Shown here: piece after piece, positions 32,754 to 41,115 of the stretch
Numbering within the stretch: the first letter of the stretch is position 1
Layout of the letters: each line of letters opens with the position of its first letter
Source of the DNA: Hymenobacter sp. HSC-4F20
GTDB lineage: Bacteria > Bacteroidota > Bacteroidia > Cytophagales > Hymenobacteraceae
DNA: 64,000 bases
Direction of reading: 5' to 3'
Assembly (NCBI RefSeq): GCF_019599275.1
Contig: NZ_JAHZTD010000001.1
Location: 372,001-436,000 of the forward strand
The notes under the pieces: generated by a model
What the model was told of the DNA's origin: nothing
The model's input: only the letters and a program-made list of their open reading frames with translations
The model's database searches: none
Made by a program: the position numbers and the translations under genes

Positions 32754-32857
32754 GGGCGGAAACAGAGGTTTGCGGGGCCAGCAGGGGTAGGGAAGACCTG
32801 TCCCAGGCTTGGCCCTTATTCCTGGTCGGAAGCGTTGAGCCAGAGAGCGGGCAGCCA

Positions 32858-32895
32858 TAAAAAAAAAGAAAGCGGCTGCCAGAGCAGCCGCTTTT
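32858..32895 (-). terminator. Terminator of the sigma/anti-sigma operon
   Basis: 11-bp stem AAAGCGGCTGC/GCAGCCGCTTT with loop CAGA. On the minus strand it exits into a long T-run (A-run 32858-32868), 29 bases after the LTXXQ-like gene. Confidence 0.85.
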
Positions 32896-32923
32896 CGCGC
32901 GAAGGCAAAGCAAGAGCCGAAGC

Positions 32924-33403
32924 TTAGTTGTCGTGGCCAGCAGTGGGGTTGCCGCGCCGGCCGCCCGGCCGGTCGGCAACGCGCTTGATAACCTCCCGCG
33001 TAAATTCGCGCTCCGCGGCGTAGAGCTTGCCTACCTGCCGGATGCTCAGCACCTTCTGGAACTTATCGAGGTAGTCTTTTTCCAGCTTTACTTCCTGCTG
33101 GCGCAAGTCCATGGCTTGGGTTAGGTTTTCGCGAATCTGTTGGTCGGTGAGAGCATCGGGGTTGGTTATGCGCAGCTGGCGCATGCGGCGATTTAATTCC
33201 CGGCGCTTATTCGTGAAGTCGTTGTACACGGGCCAGAACTTCTGGGCCTGATCCTGGGTCAGCGAAATCTTATCGGTGAGGTAGGCAATTTTGGCGTTTT
33301 CCAGCTGACTGAGCCGTTCGGCCCGCCCGGTCTGGGCAAAGGAAAAAACCGGCGCTACCGCCAGCAGCATCAGCACCAGAAAGCTACGAAGCAAGTATTT
33401 CAT
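32924..33403 (-). CDS. Spy/LTXXQ-like periplasmic protein of the ECF operon
   Basis: 159-residue exported helical protein. The signal peptide MKYLLRSFLVLMLLAVAPVFSFAQ is followed by long helices with LTQDQAQKFWPVYNDFTNKRRELNR, similar to the LTXXQ/CpxP fold seen in periplasmic sensors. Third gene of a three-gene operon (ECF sigma, anti-sigma-like, this), 34 bases after the second. By analogy with CpxP/CnrX it may sense envelope stress or metal; this is inference. ATG 33403 starts a clean signal peptide. Confidence 0.8.
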   Translation of the reverse strand: MKYLLRSFLVLMLLAVAPVFSFAQTGRAERLSQLENAKIAYLTDKISLTQDQAQKFWPVYNDFTNKRRELNRRMRQLRITNPDALTDQQIRENLTQAMDLRQQEVKLEKDYLDKFQKVLSIRQVGKLYAAEREFTREVIKRVADRPGGRRGNPTAGHDN

Positions 33404-33437
33404 GAGAGCAAAACGAGGGATAGGCAAAAGTTAGGAG

Positions 33438-33893
33438 TTAGAGGTAGGTTTCCTCGCTGGGCTGGGCGTCGAGGAGGTCCTGCACTTCCTGGTCGGAGGC
33501 GTGCAGGTAGCCTTCGGTGGATAGGTTCTGGGTAGCGGCGGGCAGCTCGGCCAGGTCCGAAAGCGTGAGGCGCTGGTCACTGGCCAGCAAGTACTGCACC
33601 ATCTCCTCGCGCGGCACCTGGGCCAAGGTTGCGTAAGCCGAGGCTACGGGGGCAGGCGCTGAACTCAGTAGAAACGAGGCCACGAAACCACCCAGCACTG
33701 CCACCGAAGCCAGGGTCGTGCGTACGGGCGCCGAAAGGCCAGCCAGCCAGCTCCAGGCCGTTTCGCGCGGAGCCTCGGCCTGTACGCGCTGCATCATGCG
33801 CAGAGGTAGTTGCTCGAAGTAGCGGTCCGGGGGCGGGGCCAGGGGTGGGTGCACCCGGCGCGGACGTTCAGCCAGACGAAAAGGAGTATTCAT
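33438..33893 (-). CDS. Putative anti-sigma factor with one membrane segment
   Basis: 151-residue protein. The N-terminal ~55 residues are cytoplasmic-like (basic, Pro-rich), followed by one hydrophobic helix (TTLASVAVLGGFVASFLLS, ~58-78) and an acidic, Leu-rich C-terminal part (EEMVQYLLASDQRLTLSDLAEL). No zinc anti-sigma motif is visible. Placement directly downstream of the ECF sigma gene (81-base gap) is the main reason for the call. Confidence 0.65.
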   Translation of the reverse strand: MNTPFRLAERPRRVHPPLAPPPDRYFEQLPLRMMQRVQAEAPRETAWSWLAGLSAPVRTTLASVAVLGGFVASFLLSSAPAPVASAYATLAQVPREEMVQYLLASDQRLTLSDLAELPAATQNLSTEGYLHASDQEVQDLLDAQPSEETYL

Positions 33894-33974
33894 ATCAGTT
33901 AGAGGCGGTTAGGCCAGCAAGGTTTAATGGAGTGCTGGGTTTGCACAGCGTTTTTTACGTGGCCCGCTACCGGG

Positions 33975-34517
33975 CTAGGTTTGCTCATTTACGTACTGCT
34001 CAATCTTCTTGACGGCGTGGTGGTAGGAAGCTTTCAGGGCACCCACGGAGGTGCCCGTTACCTCGGCCATCTGCTCGTAGGGCATCTCATCGTAGTAGCG
34101 CAAATTGAACACGAGGCGCTGCTTATCGGGAAGGCGCAGGATGGCTTTCTGCAATTTCAGCTCCACCTCGTCGCCGGCCAGGCTGTCATCGGCCTCCAGC
34201 TTGGCCGACAGCTCAGCTCCCACATCATGGAGGGGTAGGAAAAACCTGCGGCGCTTGCTTTGCAGCAAACTCAGGCACTCGTTGGTAGCAATGCGGTAAA
34301 TCCAGGTGTAGAGGGAGGCATCCTGGCGGAAATTTTCCAGGTGGTTCCACACCTTCACGAATACATCCTGGGTCAGGTCGTCGGCGTCATCGTGGTCCAC
34401 CACCATCTTGCGCACGTGCCAGTACACCTTCTGCTGATACTTGCGCACCAGCTGATTAAAGGCCACGTTGCGGGTGGCGGGGTCACGAAACTTGACGAGT
34501 ATCTCCTGGTCTTCCAA
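33975..34517 (-). CDS. ECF RNA polymerase sigma factor
   Basis: 180-residue group IV sigma factor. Region 2 (residues ~20-90) has VRKMVVDHDDADDLTQDVFVKVW; region 4 (~125-175) has LPDKQRLVFNLRYYDEMPYEQMAEVTGTSVGALKASYHHAVKKI, a helix-turn-helix. It directs polymerase to the promoters of a small regulon, often including its own operon. The start appears to be TTG 34517 (MEDQEILVKF): no in-frame ATG lies upstream before a stop, and the next internal Met would remove part of region 2. Confidence 0.93.
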   Translation of the reverse strand: MEDQEILVKFRDPATRNVAFNQLVRKYQQKVYWHVRKMVVDHDDADDLTQDVFVKVWNHLENFRQDASLYTWIYRIATNECLSLLQSKRRRFFLPLHDVGAELSAKLEADDSLAGDEVELKLQKAILRLPDKQRLVFNLRYYDEMPYEQMAEVTGTSVGALKASYHHAVKKIEQYVNEQT

Positions 34518-34624
34518 GGGGCGCAGGCAGGGCGGGTTAGGGCGAGTTTAGGAGCTTAGAGGAGGTAGGGGTCGAAAGGTTTAACGGAGCCAGCGGAAAC
34601 CAATACGCGGCCGCGCCGCCCGCG

Positions 34625-35350
34625 CTACTTCGTGCTGTAAGTGATGCCCACCGTCACGTTGGTATTGTCGGTGGGTTTGCCTTCCAGGATGCGGTTTTCG
34701 AAGGTGTAGGTGTAGGTGCTGGTAATGGCAAAGCGCGGGGTGAAGCGAAATGCCAGGCTCGACTGCTGCGTGACGCGGTAATCGGCGAAGTTCTGCAGGT
34801 TGGGCTGGTAGAAGGTAATGGAGTTCAGGCTGAAGACCCGGTAGGAATACGCAATTTTCAGGCGGGTAGAGTTACGGACCACGGTGCGGCTGGAGCCATC
34901 CTGAAAGTACGTGGCCTCCCGAATAAGCAGGTTGCTCACGGCTACCTCGCGGTTCAGCGAATCAGTATAAATAGCCCAGCCGGGGCCGGCGCCCACCTGG
35001 TAGCGGTTATCAATGCCGCGCAGGTTGCTCCGCTCGTAGCCCCCAATGCCGTAGAAGCGGAACCGGCCTTTCCAGTAGTAGGGGGTAGTATTGAGCAGAA
35101 ATTCACGTTCCTTGAGCAGACCTTCCTGCTTGCCAAATGTGAAGCTACCCGTAACCGGGGCCCCAAAGTGTAGCCCGCGCAGCAGGGTAACGGAGTGGGA
35201 GGTAGCAAACAGCGTGCGGTTGACGCCGCCCGAGGTATACTGCCCCGTTAGCTGGCCGGTGTAGCGGATAATGGTGGTATCGGCCCGCTGGGCGCGGGCG
35301 GGGCGGACCAGCAGGAGCAGAAGGGGAAGCAGAAAATACAGGAAGCGCAT
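34625..35350 (-). CDS. DUF481-like outer membrane beta-barrel protein
   Basis: 241-residue exported protein: signal peptide MRFLYFLLPLLLLLVRPARAQ, then alternating hydrophobic/polar strands (for example YYWKGRFRFYGIGGYERS, RLKIAYSYRVFSLNSITFYQP, LAFRFTPRFAITSTYTYTFENR) and a terminal VTVGITYSTK strand, as in DUF481-type barrels. The function is unknown. ATG 35350 starts the signal peptide; the longer frame upstream is not convincing. Confidence 0.78.
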   Translation of the reverse strand: MRFLYFLLPLLLLLVRPARAQRADTTIIRYTGQLTGQYTSGGVNRTLFATSHSVTLLRGLHFGAPVTGSFTFGKQEGLLKEREFLLNTTPYYWKGRFRFYGIGGYERSNLRGIDNRYQVGAGPGWAIYTDSLNREVAVSNLLIREATYFQDGSSRTVVRNSTRLKIAYSYRVFSLNSITFYQPNLQNFADYRVTQQSSLAFRFTPRFAITSTYTYTFENRILEGKPTDNTNVTVGITYSTK

Positions 35351-35479
35351 GCCGACGGCGGAGAGGAAACTCCAAAGTGTCTGCAAGTATAAGCCCGGAA
35401 GCGGAGGTAGGGGAAAGGAAAAGCTACGAATGGAATATATAGAAATGCTACTTTTAGCCCTCCACTCGTCCTTTCCGCC

Positions 35480-36133
35480 ATGAGCAGCATGATTCAGTTC
35501 GTCGCCAACCACGACGATTTATCCACCGACAAAGGCTTTCAGTTCAAGTTCTACTGCGACAAATGCCGCAATGGGCACATGTCGCGCTTCCACCCCAACG
35601 CCATTGGCATTGCCGGCGAGCTGATGCGGGCGGCTGGTAGCCTGTTTGGGGGCAGCTTCTCCAGCGCCGGCAGCGCCGCCTACCACGTGCAGCGCGCCAT
35701 TGGCGGCAAGGCCCACGATGCCGCTCTGGAAAAAGCCGTGCAGGAGGGCAAAACCTACTTCAAGCAGTGCACCCGCTGCGGCCACTGGGTATGCCCCGAC
35801 GTGTGCTGGAACCACCAGGCCAGCCTCTGCGAAAGCTGCGCCCCCGACGAGCACGAAGAACTGGCCGCCCAGCAGCGCCAGGCCGCCAGTGAGCAAATCC
35901 GCACCAAAACCCGGGAGCAGGACTACACCAAAGGTCTGGATTTCCTGAACACCAGCGGCCTGGTGCAGTGCCAGAGCTGCCAGACCAAGCTGGCCCCCGG
36001 CCAGAAATTCTGTCCCACCTGCGGCACGCCCAACGTAGCGGCCCAAGCTAAAGACAAATTCTGCGGCGACTGTGGCGCCACCGTGAAGCCCGAGCAGCGG
36101 TTCTGCGCCGAGTGCGGCAGCAAGCAGGGGTAG
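35480..36133 (+). CDS. Zinc-ribbon protein with several Cys-pair modules
   Basis: 217-residue soluble protein with many CxxC pairs: FYCDKCRNGH near residue 25, CTRCGHWVCPDVCW and CESCAP around 97-120, CQSCQTKLAPGQKFCPTCG around 163-182, and KFCGDCGATVKPEQRFCAECG at the C-terminus. These predict at least three or four zinc ribbons of the double-zinc-ribbon type. The middle contains a Gly/Ser/Ala-rich segment. Likely a protein- or nucleic-acid-binding scaffold; the partner is unknown. Confidence 0.85.
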   Translation: MSSMIQFVANHDDLSTDKGFQFKFYCDKCRNGHMSRFHPNAIGIAGELMRAAGSLFGGSFSSAGSAAYHVQRAIGGKAHDAALEKAVQEGKTYFKQCTRCGHWVCPDVCWNHQASLCESCAPDEHEELAAQQRQAASEQIRTKTREQDYTKGLDFLNTSGLVQCQSCQTKLAPGQKFCPTCGTPNVAAQAKDKFCGDCGATVKPEQRFCAECGSKQG

Positions 36134-36259
36134 GGCCCCAGGTTTCCTACCCCCGAACAAGAGCCGAAACCCAATTGCCGAAAAAACCAGGTGCTGGCTT
36201 ACCGGCGGCCCGCGCGGCCGTATGCAAAAGAGCTGCCCGCATACGGCAGCCCAACGCCT

Positions 36260-36799
36260 ATGGACCTGGAAGCGGAATTCAGCGGCTTGCCCTTAAGCGA
36301 AGTGGCGTACTACCTCCGGTTGGGCCTGCAACTGGAGGTAGTAACGCTGGCGGATGTAAGCGAGTGGGTGGATGCGGTATTGCTCCGCGAAGAAGCGCCC
36401 AACGGCTTTTTCGTGGAGCTGTATCGGTTGCTGCGCCTGCGCCAGCCAGATGTTTCGGCCTACCTGGCCGCGGCCTTCCCACCGGCCCGCTTCTCCGCGC
36501 GGCCTGCCCTGGCGTGGCTGCAGCAGCGCCTGGCGGGCGGCAACTGGCCGCTGGGCCGCATCAGCCGGGCTCTGTACCGCCTCCGGACGCTGGTAGAATC
36601 AGAGGTAGAAGTCGGTTGGATTTACGGCCTGGCCGCCGACTATGAGCGCGCCGCCTCTGGCCCCGCCGAGGCCCTGCAGGAAGTGTACCGCGAAACCGAA
36701 GCCTTCCTGGCCTGCTACCACGACTACACCTTAGCTAACCGCGCCGAGTGGCTATACCTGGATGCCGTGCTACCCCAGCGGTGGGCCGGTTTGCGGTAG
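36260..36799 (+). CDS. Hypothetical helical protein
   Basis: 179-residue protein of unknown function, Leu/Ala-rich and mostly helical (LPLSEVAYYLRLGLQLEVV, VELYRLLRLRQPDVSAYLAAAF, RISRALYRLRTLVESEVEV). No signal peptide or known motif. ATG 36260 (MDLEAEFSG) is chosen since the upstream extension is basic and unlike the rest. A terminator follows at 36848-36885. Confidence 0.7.
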   Translation: MDLEAEFSGLPLSEVAYYLRLGLQLEVVTLADVSEWVDAVLLREEAPNGFFVELYRLLRLRQPDVSAYLAAAFPPARFSARPALAWLQQRLAGGNWPLGRISRALYRLRTLVESEVEVGWIYGLAADYERAASGPAEALQEVYRETEAFLACYHDYTLANRAEWLYLDAVLPQRWAGLR

Positions 36800-36847
36800 C
36801 AGTCAGGCTACGAGAGCAGCACCTGAACACCACGTGTTTTTAAGCTG

Positions 36848-36885
36848 AAAAGCCCCTGCTGCACGTTGGCAACAGGGGCTTTTTG
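36848..36885. terminator. Bidirectional terminator
   Basis: AAAAGCCCCTG (36848-36858) with CAGGGGCTTTT (36873-36883) and a T-run, between the hypothetical gene and the convergent transketolase C-terminal gene. Confidence 0.85.
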
Positions 36886-36907
36886 TATCATGAACCGTCA
36901 GCCGGAA

Positions 36908-37864
36908 TTACTTGCGGCGGGCCATTACTTTCTCCACGGCGGCGACAATGGCTTGCTCGTTGAGGCCGTACTTCTCCATCAGCTGGTCGGGCGTGCCCGA
37001 TTCGCCGAAGGAATCGTTTACGGCTACCATTTCCAGGGGTAGGGGCTCCTCGCGGATGAGCAGCTGGGCGATGGAATCGCCGAGGCCGCCGTTCATCTGG
37101 TGCTCCTCGGCCGTTACTACGCAGCGCGTCTTGCGGGCCGATTCCAGAATCAGCTGGGCATCCAGGGGCTTGATGGTGTGGATGTTGATGATTTCGGCGT
37201 TGATGCCTTTCTCGGCCAGCAGCTTGCCCGCCAGGATGGCCTTCCATACCAGGTGGCCCGTAGCGAAGATGCTCACATCAGTACCCTCGTTCAACACGAT
37301 GCCTTTGCCTACCTCAAACTTCTGGTCGGCGGGGGTGAAGTTGGGCACTACCGGGCGGCCGAAGCGCAGGTACACCGGGCCTTCATAGTCGGCAATTGCG
37401 ATGGTAGCGGCCTTGGTTTGGTTGTAGTCGCAGGGGTTGATGACCGTCATGTGGGGTAGCATCTTCATCATCCCGATGTCCTCCAGAATCTGGTGGGTAG
37501 CACCGTCTTCGCCCAACGTCAGGCCCGCGTGCGAAGCGCAGATCTTCACGTTCTTGCCCGAGTAGGCAATGCTCTGCCGGATCTGGTCGTACACGCGGCC
37601 CGTGCTGAAGTTAGCGAAGGTACCGGTGAAGGGAATCTTGCCCCCAATGGTAAGGCCGGCGGCCAGACCCATCATGTTGGCTTCGGCAATGCCTACCTGG
37701 AAGAAACGCTCAGGATTGTCCTTGATAAAGGCATCCATCTTGAGCGAGCCAATGAGGTCGGCGCAAAGGGCTACCACGTTGGGGTTGGTTTTGCCCAGCT
37801 CTTGCAAGCCCGCGCCAAAGCCGCTGCGGGTATCCTTCGATTCGGTGTAGGGAAAGTCTTTCAT
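36908..37864 (-). CDS. Transketolase, C-terminal subunit
   Basis: 318-residue Pyr/C-terminal half of a split transketolase. It has SKDTRSGFGAGLQELG, the catalytic-Glu region FFQVGIAEANMMGLAAGL, FSTGRVYDQIRQSIAYSG, the THQILEDIGMMKMLPHM segment and the C-terminal domain GTDVSIFATGHLV. With the N-terminal TPP-binding subunit (39994-40896) it forms the pentose-phosphate enzyme that moves two-carbon units. The halves are on the same strand but separated by two other genes, an unusual arrangement. Confidence 0.95.
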   Translation of the reverse strand: MKDFPYTESKDTRSGFGAGLQELGKTNPNVVALCADLIGSLKMDAFIKDNPERFFQVGIAEANMMGLAAGLTIGGKIPFTGTFANFSTGRVYDQIRQSIAYSGKNVKICASHAGLTLGEDGATHQILEDIGMMKMLPHMTVINPCDYNQTKAATIAIADYEGPVYLRFGRPVVPNFTPADQKFEVGKGIVLNEGTDVSIFATGHLVWKAILAGKLLAEKGINAEIINIHTIKPLDAQLILESARKTRCVVTAEEHQMNGGLGDSIAQLLIREEPLPLEMVAVNDSFGESGTPDQLMEKYGLNEQAIVAAVEKVMARRK

Positions 37865-37963
37865 ATGTGGAGTTGTAGGGTTCTTGTTTTTAGCTGTTTA
37901 GAGACCTGTCATGCTTAACTAGCAGAAGCATCTTTACTGTTTTATCAGACAAGTGACAGTGCG

Positions 37964-38326
37964 CTATTGGGTGAATGTAGTGTCGCTCTGATAAATTTTC
38001 CATACCCCGGATACCTGCTTCACTGCACGCGCATTGATGGTTGCAGTGGCCTTCTCACCTTCCAGCTTTATGTCAAGTTCGAGCGAGTCCTGCTTGGAGT
38101 CAGGTGTATTCATCTTGTATTCTTCTGAAAATATCTTTCCTGTACGGGTGAGTATTTTCGGAAAATTTTTGGCACCATCCCTAGCAGCAAGAATAACTTC
38201 GGGGTGTTCTCCTAGCATCTGCTTATCCAGTAAACTACCTAGCGGATCAAAAGAGAAGTAAAAGATTGTACCTCCTGCTATTAACAGGAACAGTCGCTTC
38301 TTCAAAGAACTGGCTTTCGGTTGCAT
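37964..38326 (-). CDS. Small membrane-anchored protein, Coa1-like
   Basis: 120-residue protein with an N-terminal membrane helix (KKRLFLLIAGGTIFYFSF, residues ~9-26) and a soluble part ending in LEGEKATATINARAVKQVSGVWKIYQS, which resembles small Coa1/DUF1523-type domains that carry a membrane anchor. Function unknown. Lower GC than its neighbours, which could mean recent acquisition. It lies between the two transketolase halves. Confidence 0.65.
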   Translation of the reverse strand: MQPKASSLKKRLFLLIAGGTIFYFSFDPLGSLLDKQMLGEHPEVILAARDGAKNFPKILTRTGKIFSEEYKMNTPDSKQDSLELDIKLEGEKATATINARAVKQVSGVWKIYQSDTTFTQ

Positions 38327-38426
38327 GAGGGAAACATAAATACTATAAGTGCGGCTTGCTCAACTCGTTAACGAAGCAGAACACGCATTTCAATCTCAAC
38401 TTCGGTTGCATTACTATTTTGCCAAT

Positions 38427-39824
38427 TCATCGTCCGAAAATGCTGACTGAGGTGGTTTGGCCGGGCCGGATGGTGAAATTGCGGACATCGGTGAACTTGC
38501 TGCCGGTGGCGGTTTTGGTCCGGAACACCAGGCGGTAGGCCCCCGGCTGCATCGGTAGGTTGATTTTGCTGCTACCCCCGTCGGGCAGGTTGTACACCCA
38601 CGTCTGCGACTCGTCGTTGTTGAGCCGGTAGATGCTGCCGTAGCCCTTCAGATCCGACACGATGTTCAGGATGCCGGGCGCTTCGTAGGTCACGGCGGTT
38701 TCCTGACCCTGCTTCACCGAGATGCGCCGGATCTGGCGGGGTAGGGTCAACAGCTCTACCTCGTAATTGCCGGCCAGCAGCTTTTGCCGGCTCCCGAAGG
38801 GTAGGGCCACCACCGTGGCCGGGTTGCCCTGGGCCCGTACCACCGCCTGCACCGTACCGTAGGGGTTGGGTGAGAGGCCGGGGCTCTGCAGCCAGAGTGT
38901 GCCCTGGGGCGTTTTGTAGGTGAGTACATTGGCCTTGCCGGGCCGAATGGGCAGGTTCTGCTGGCGCACCGGCGGCACCGTGTTAATGACCAAATCGTAG
39001 CTCTGCAGGGCATCGATGTCGAGCACGTCGGGTTTGCCCTGGGCGTCGCGGTAGTGCACGTAGTTGTACTCCGGCTGCTCCGTGACGTTGTTGAGAAAGG
39101 TCATGTTCACGTTCGACTCCACCGGCCGGCCCGCCTCGTCGGTCAGGTTTACGGCCACCGTGGTTTTGGCCAGGGTCTGGGCTACTACATCGTTGAGGAT
39201 GGTCCGAAAGGTCTTCACATCGGCCGCGTTGTAATATTGCCCCAGGCATTCCAGCTGCTTGCCAAATTCTCGCTCGGCCCCAATGCCAATTACGAACGGC
39301 TTCAGGAACACATGCTTGCGCTGCAACGCTACGGCCGTAGCGCACGGGTCGCCCTTGCAGGATTCCAGCCCGTCGGTAATCAGAATGAGCACGTTGCGGG
39401 CTGTGCGGTCCGCCGGAAAGTCCTGGGCCGACTGCAGCAGCGAGTAGGTGATGGGCGTGTTGCCTTTCGGGTCGATGGTTTTCAGCCGCGCCTTGATGGC
39501 CCCCGCGTTTTTGGGCGCGAAGGCCACTTCCAGCTTCGAGTCCTCGCAGTTATTTTCCTTGTTCTCGTGCTGGTGCCCGTAGGCGCGCAATGCCAGCTCC
39601 AGGTTGGGGTAGGCATTGAGCGAGTCCACCATCTTCGAGAGCAGGTTTTTGGCTACGTCCCAGCGCTGCTGCCCTTCCCAGGGCGCCCGCATCGAGCCCG
39701 ACGCATCGAGCACGAACAGGATGCGGGTAGTCCGGGGCTTCTCGGGGGCTACGTTTTGGGCACGGCTCCGCCAGGGAGCCAGCAGGCTCAGCAGCAAGCA
39801 CGTAACCAAAGCCAAGTAGCGCAT
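38427..39824 (-). CDS. Exported von Willebrand factor A domain protein
   Basis: 465-residue exported protein. The signal peptide MRYLALVTCLLLSLLAPWRSRAQ is followed by a vWA domain (~30-215) with an intact MIDAS site (FVLDASGSM, PITYSLLQ, LITDGLESC), several Cys in pairs (NNCED, SCKGDPC) and Ig-like beta repeats in the C-terminal half. It binds a ligand through a divalent metal; the partner is unknown. It sits between the transketolase halves and has no obvious metabolic link to them. Confidence 0.88.
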   Translation of the reverse strand: MRYLALVTCLLLSLLAPWRSRAQNVAPEKPRTTRILFVLDASGSMRAPWEGQQRWDVAKNLLSKMVDSLNAYPNLELALRAYGHQHENKENNCEDSKLEVAFAPKNAGAIKARLKTIDPKGNTPITYSLLQSAQDFPADRTARNVLILITDGLESCKGDPCATAVALQRKHVFLKPFVIGIGAEREFGKQLECLGQYYNAADVKTFRTILNDVVAQTLAKTTVAVNLTDEAGRPVESNVNMTFLNNVTEQPEYNYVHYRDAQGKPDVLDIDALQSYDLVINTVPPVRQQNLPIRPGKANVLTYKTPQGTLWLQSPGLSPNPYGTVQAVVRAQGNPATVVALPFGSRQKLLAGNYEVELLTLPRQIRRISVKQGQETAVTYEAPGILNIVSDLKGYGSIYRLNNDESQTWVYNLPDGGSSKINLPMQPGAYRLVFRTKTATGSKFTDVRNFTIRPGQTTSVSIFGR

Positions 39825-39847
39825 TACAAAAGACAGAGAAAAGACCG

Positions 39848-39955
39848 TGTCATGCCTGATTTGGCGTCCGCGGAGCCGAAGCATCTCTACTGCTTCGTTA
39901 GAGGCTTCATTGATTAGCCAGAGGTAGAGATGCTTCGGCTCCGCTCAGCATGACA
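39848..39955. repeat. REP-like palindromic element
   Basis: Inner 19-bp arms GGAGCCGAAGCATCTCTAC (39872-39890) and 39924-39942 are perfect; outer 8-bp ends TGTCATGC (39848-39855) and GCATGACA (39948-39955) also pair. Fragments of the same sequence occur at about 37908-37935 (TCATGCTTAAC, AAGCATCTTTA) and 43990-44003 (TTCAGCATGACAG), so it belongs to a dispersed family. Confidence 0.75.
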
Positions 39956-39993
39956 GACGCATGGTTGTGAACTGTTGCCAGGAGGGCAGGGTG

Positions 39994-40896
39994 CTAGTAG
40001 TCGCCGGCTTTTTCTACGCTCAGCTGCTGCAGGGCTTTTTCCAGTTGCTCGTCGTTCGGGGCCACCCCGTGCCACTTGTGCGAGCCCATCATGAAGTCAA
40101 CGCCGTAGCCCATCTGGGTATCCATCAACACCATAATCGGCTGGCCCTGGCCGCTGAGCTGCACGGCTTCTTCGATGGTGGGGAGCAGCTTTTCGAGGTC
40201 GTTGCCGTCGGTTTCGAGTACGCGCCAGTTGAAGGCTTCGAACTTGGCGCGCAGGTCGCCGAGGCCACCGATTTTTTCGGTGGGTCCGTCAATCTGCTGG
40301 CCGTTGCGGTCCACGAAGGCAATCAGGTTATCTACTTTGTGGTGGGGGGCATACATAGCGGCCTCCCAAATCTGGCCTTCTTCCAGCTCCCCGTCACCCA
40401 TCAGCACGAACACCTTCCGGTCGTCGTTGTTGAGCTTTTTGGCCTGGGCAGCCCCGATGGCTACGCTCAAGCCCTGGCCCAAAGAACCCGAAGCTACCCG
40501 TACGCCGGGCAAGTGCTCGTGGGTAGCGGGGTGGCCCTGCAAACGCGAGTTCAGCTTGCGGAAGGTCGCCAGCTCACCCACGGGGAAATAGCCCGAGCGG
40601 GCCAGCACTGAGTAAAATACCGGCGAAATGTGGCCGTTGGAAAGGAAAAACAGGTCTTGCCCGATGCCGTTCATGTCGAAGGGCTCGGGGGTGTGCTTCA
40701 TTACCTTGAAGTACAGTGCCACCAGCAGATCCGTGCAGCCGAGCGAACCGCCGGGGTGACCCGAGTTAACGGCGTGTACCATGCGCACGATGTCGCGGCG
40801 AACCTGGGCAGCAATCTGCTTCAAATCATCCACCGAGCGGGTGGGGGTAGGCGTGTGCGTTTCGGAGGAAGCGGCAAATGAGGAATCCTGAGCCAT
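39994..40896 (-). CDS. Transketolase, N-terminal (TPP-binding) subunit
   Basis: 300-residue PP-domain half of the split transketolase. It has the substrate/TPP motif GHPGGSLGCTDLLVALYF, the His of PGVRVASGSLGQGLSVAIG, the TPP-Mg motif GDGELEEGQIWEAAMYA with the following N and the PTEKIGGLGDLRAKFEAFNW region. N-terminal ~22 residues are Ser/Thr-rich and outside the domain. A -7 element (TACCTTTG, minus strand at 40923-40930) lies 27 bases upstream. It pairs with the 36908-37864 gene product. Confidence 0.95.
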   Translation of the reverse strand: MAQDSSFAASSETHTPTPTRSVDDLKQIAAQVRRDIVRMVHAVNSGHPGGSLGCTDLLVALYFKVMKHTPEPFDMNGIGQDLFFLSNGHISPVFYSVLARSGYFPVGELATFRKLNSRLQGHPATHEHLPGVRVASGSLGQGLSVAIGAAQAKKLNNDDRKVFVLMGDGELEEGQIWEAAMYAPHHKVDNLIAFVDRNGQQIDGPTEKIGGLGDLRAKFEAFNWRVLETDGNDLEKLLPTIEEAVQLSGQGQPIMVLMDTQMGYGVDFMMGSHKWHGVAPNDEQLEKALQQLSVEKAGDY

Positions 40897-40922
40897 GTGC
40901 TGAGTTAGGGTTTGATGGGAAA

Positions 40923-40930
40923 CAAAGGTA
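40923..40930 (-). promoter_or_regulatory. Candidate -7 element for the transketolase N-subunit gene
   Basis: Reads TACCTTTG on the minus strand, a perfect TAnnTTTG match; no clear TTTG is found 20 nt upstream. Confidence 0.5.
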
Positions 40931-41077
40931 GAAAGTTGGGCGGGAGGTGAAGGGAGTGAAGGGGGATAAGTGCTAGGTAAAGCATGAGCGGACTAGCCGC
41001 AGATGTAGGCGGTAAAGTCGCCGCGTCTGCTACTGCCCTGTCACGTGTCACCACTTACCTCCTCACCTCAACCTCAC

Positions 41078-41107
41078 AAAAAAGCCCCGCCGAAACAGGC
41101 GAGGCTT
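41078..41107 (-). terminator. Terminator of bcp
   Basis: AAGCCCCGCC (41082-41091) pairs with GGCGAGGCTT (41098-41107), one mismatch, and on the minus strand exits into a T-run. Confidence 0.75.
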
Positions 41108-41115
41108 CCGGTACT

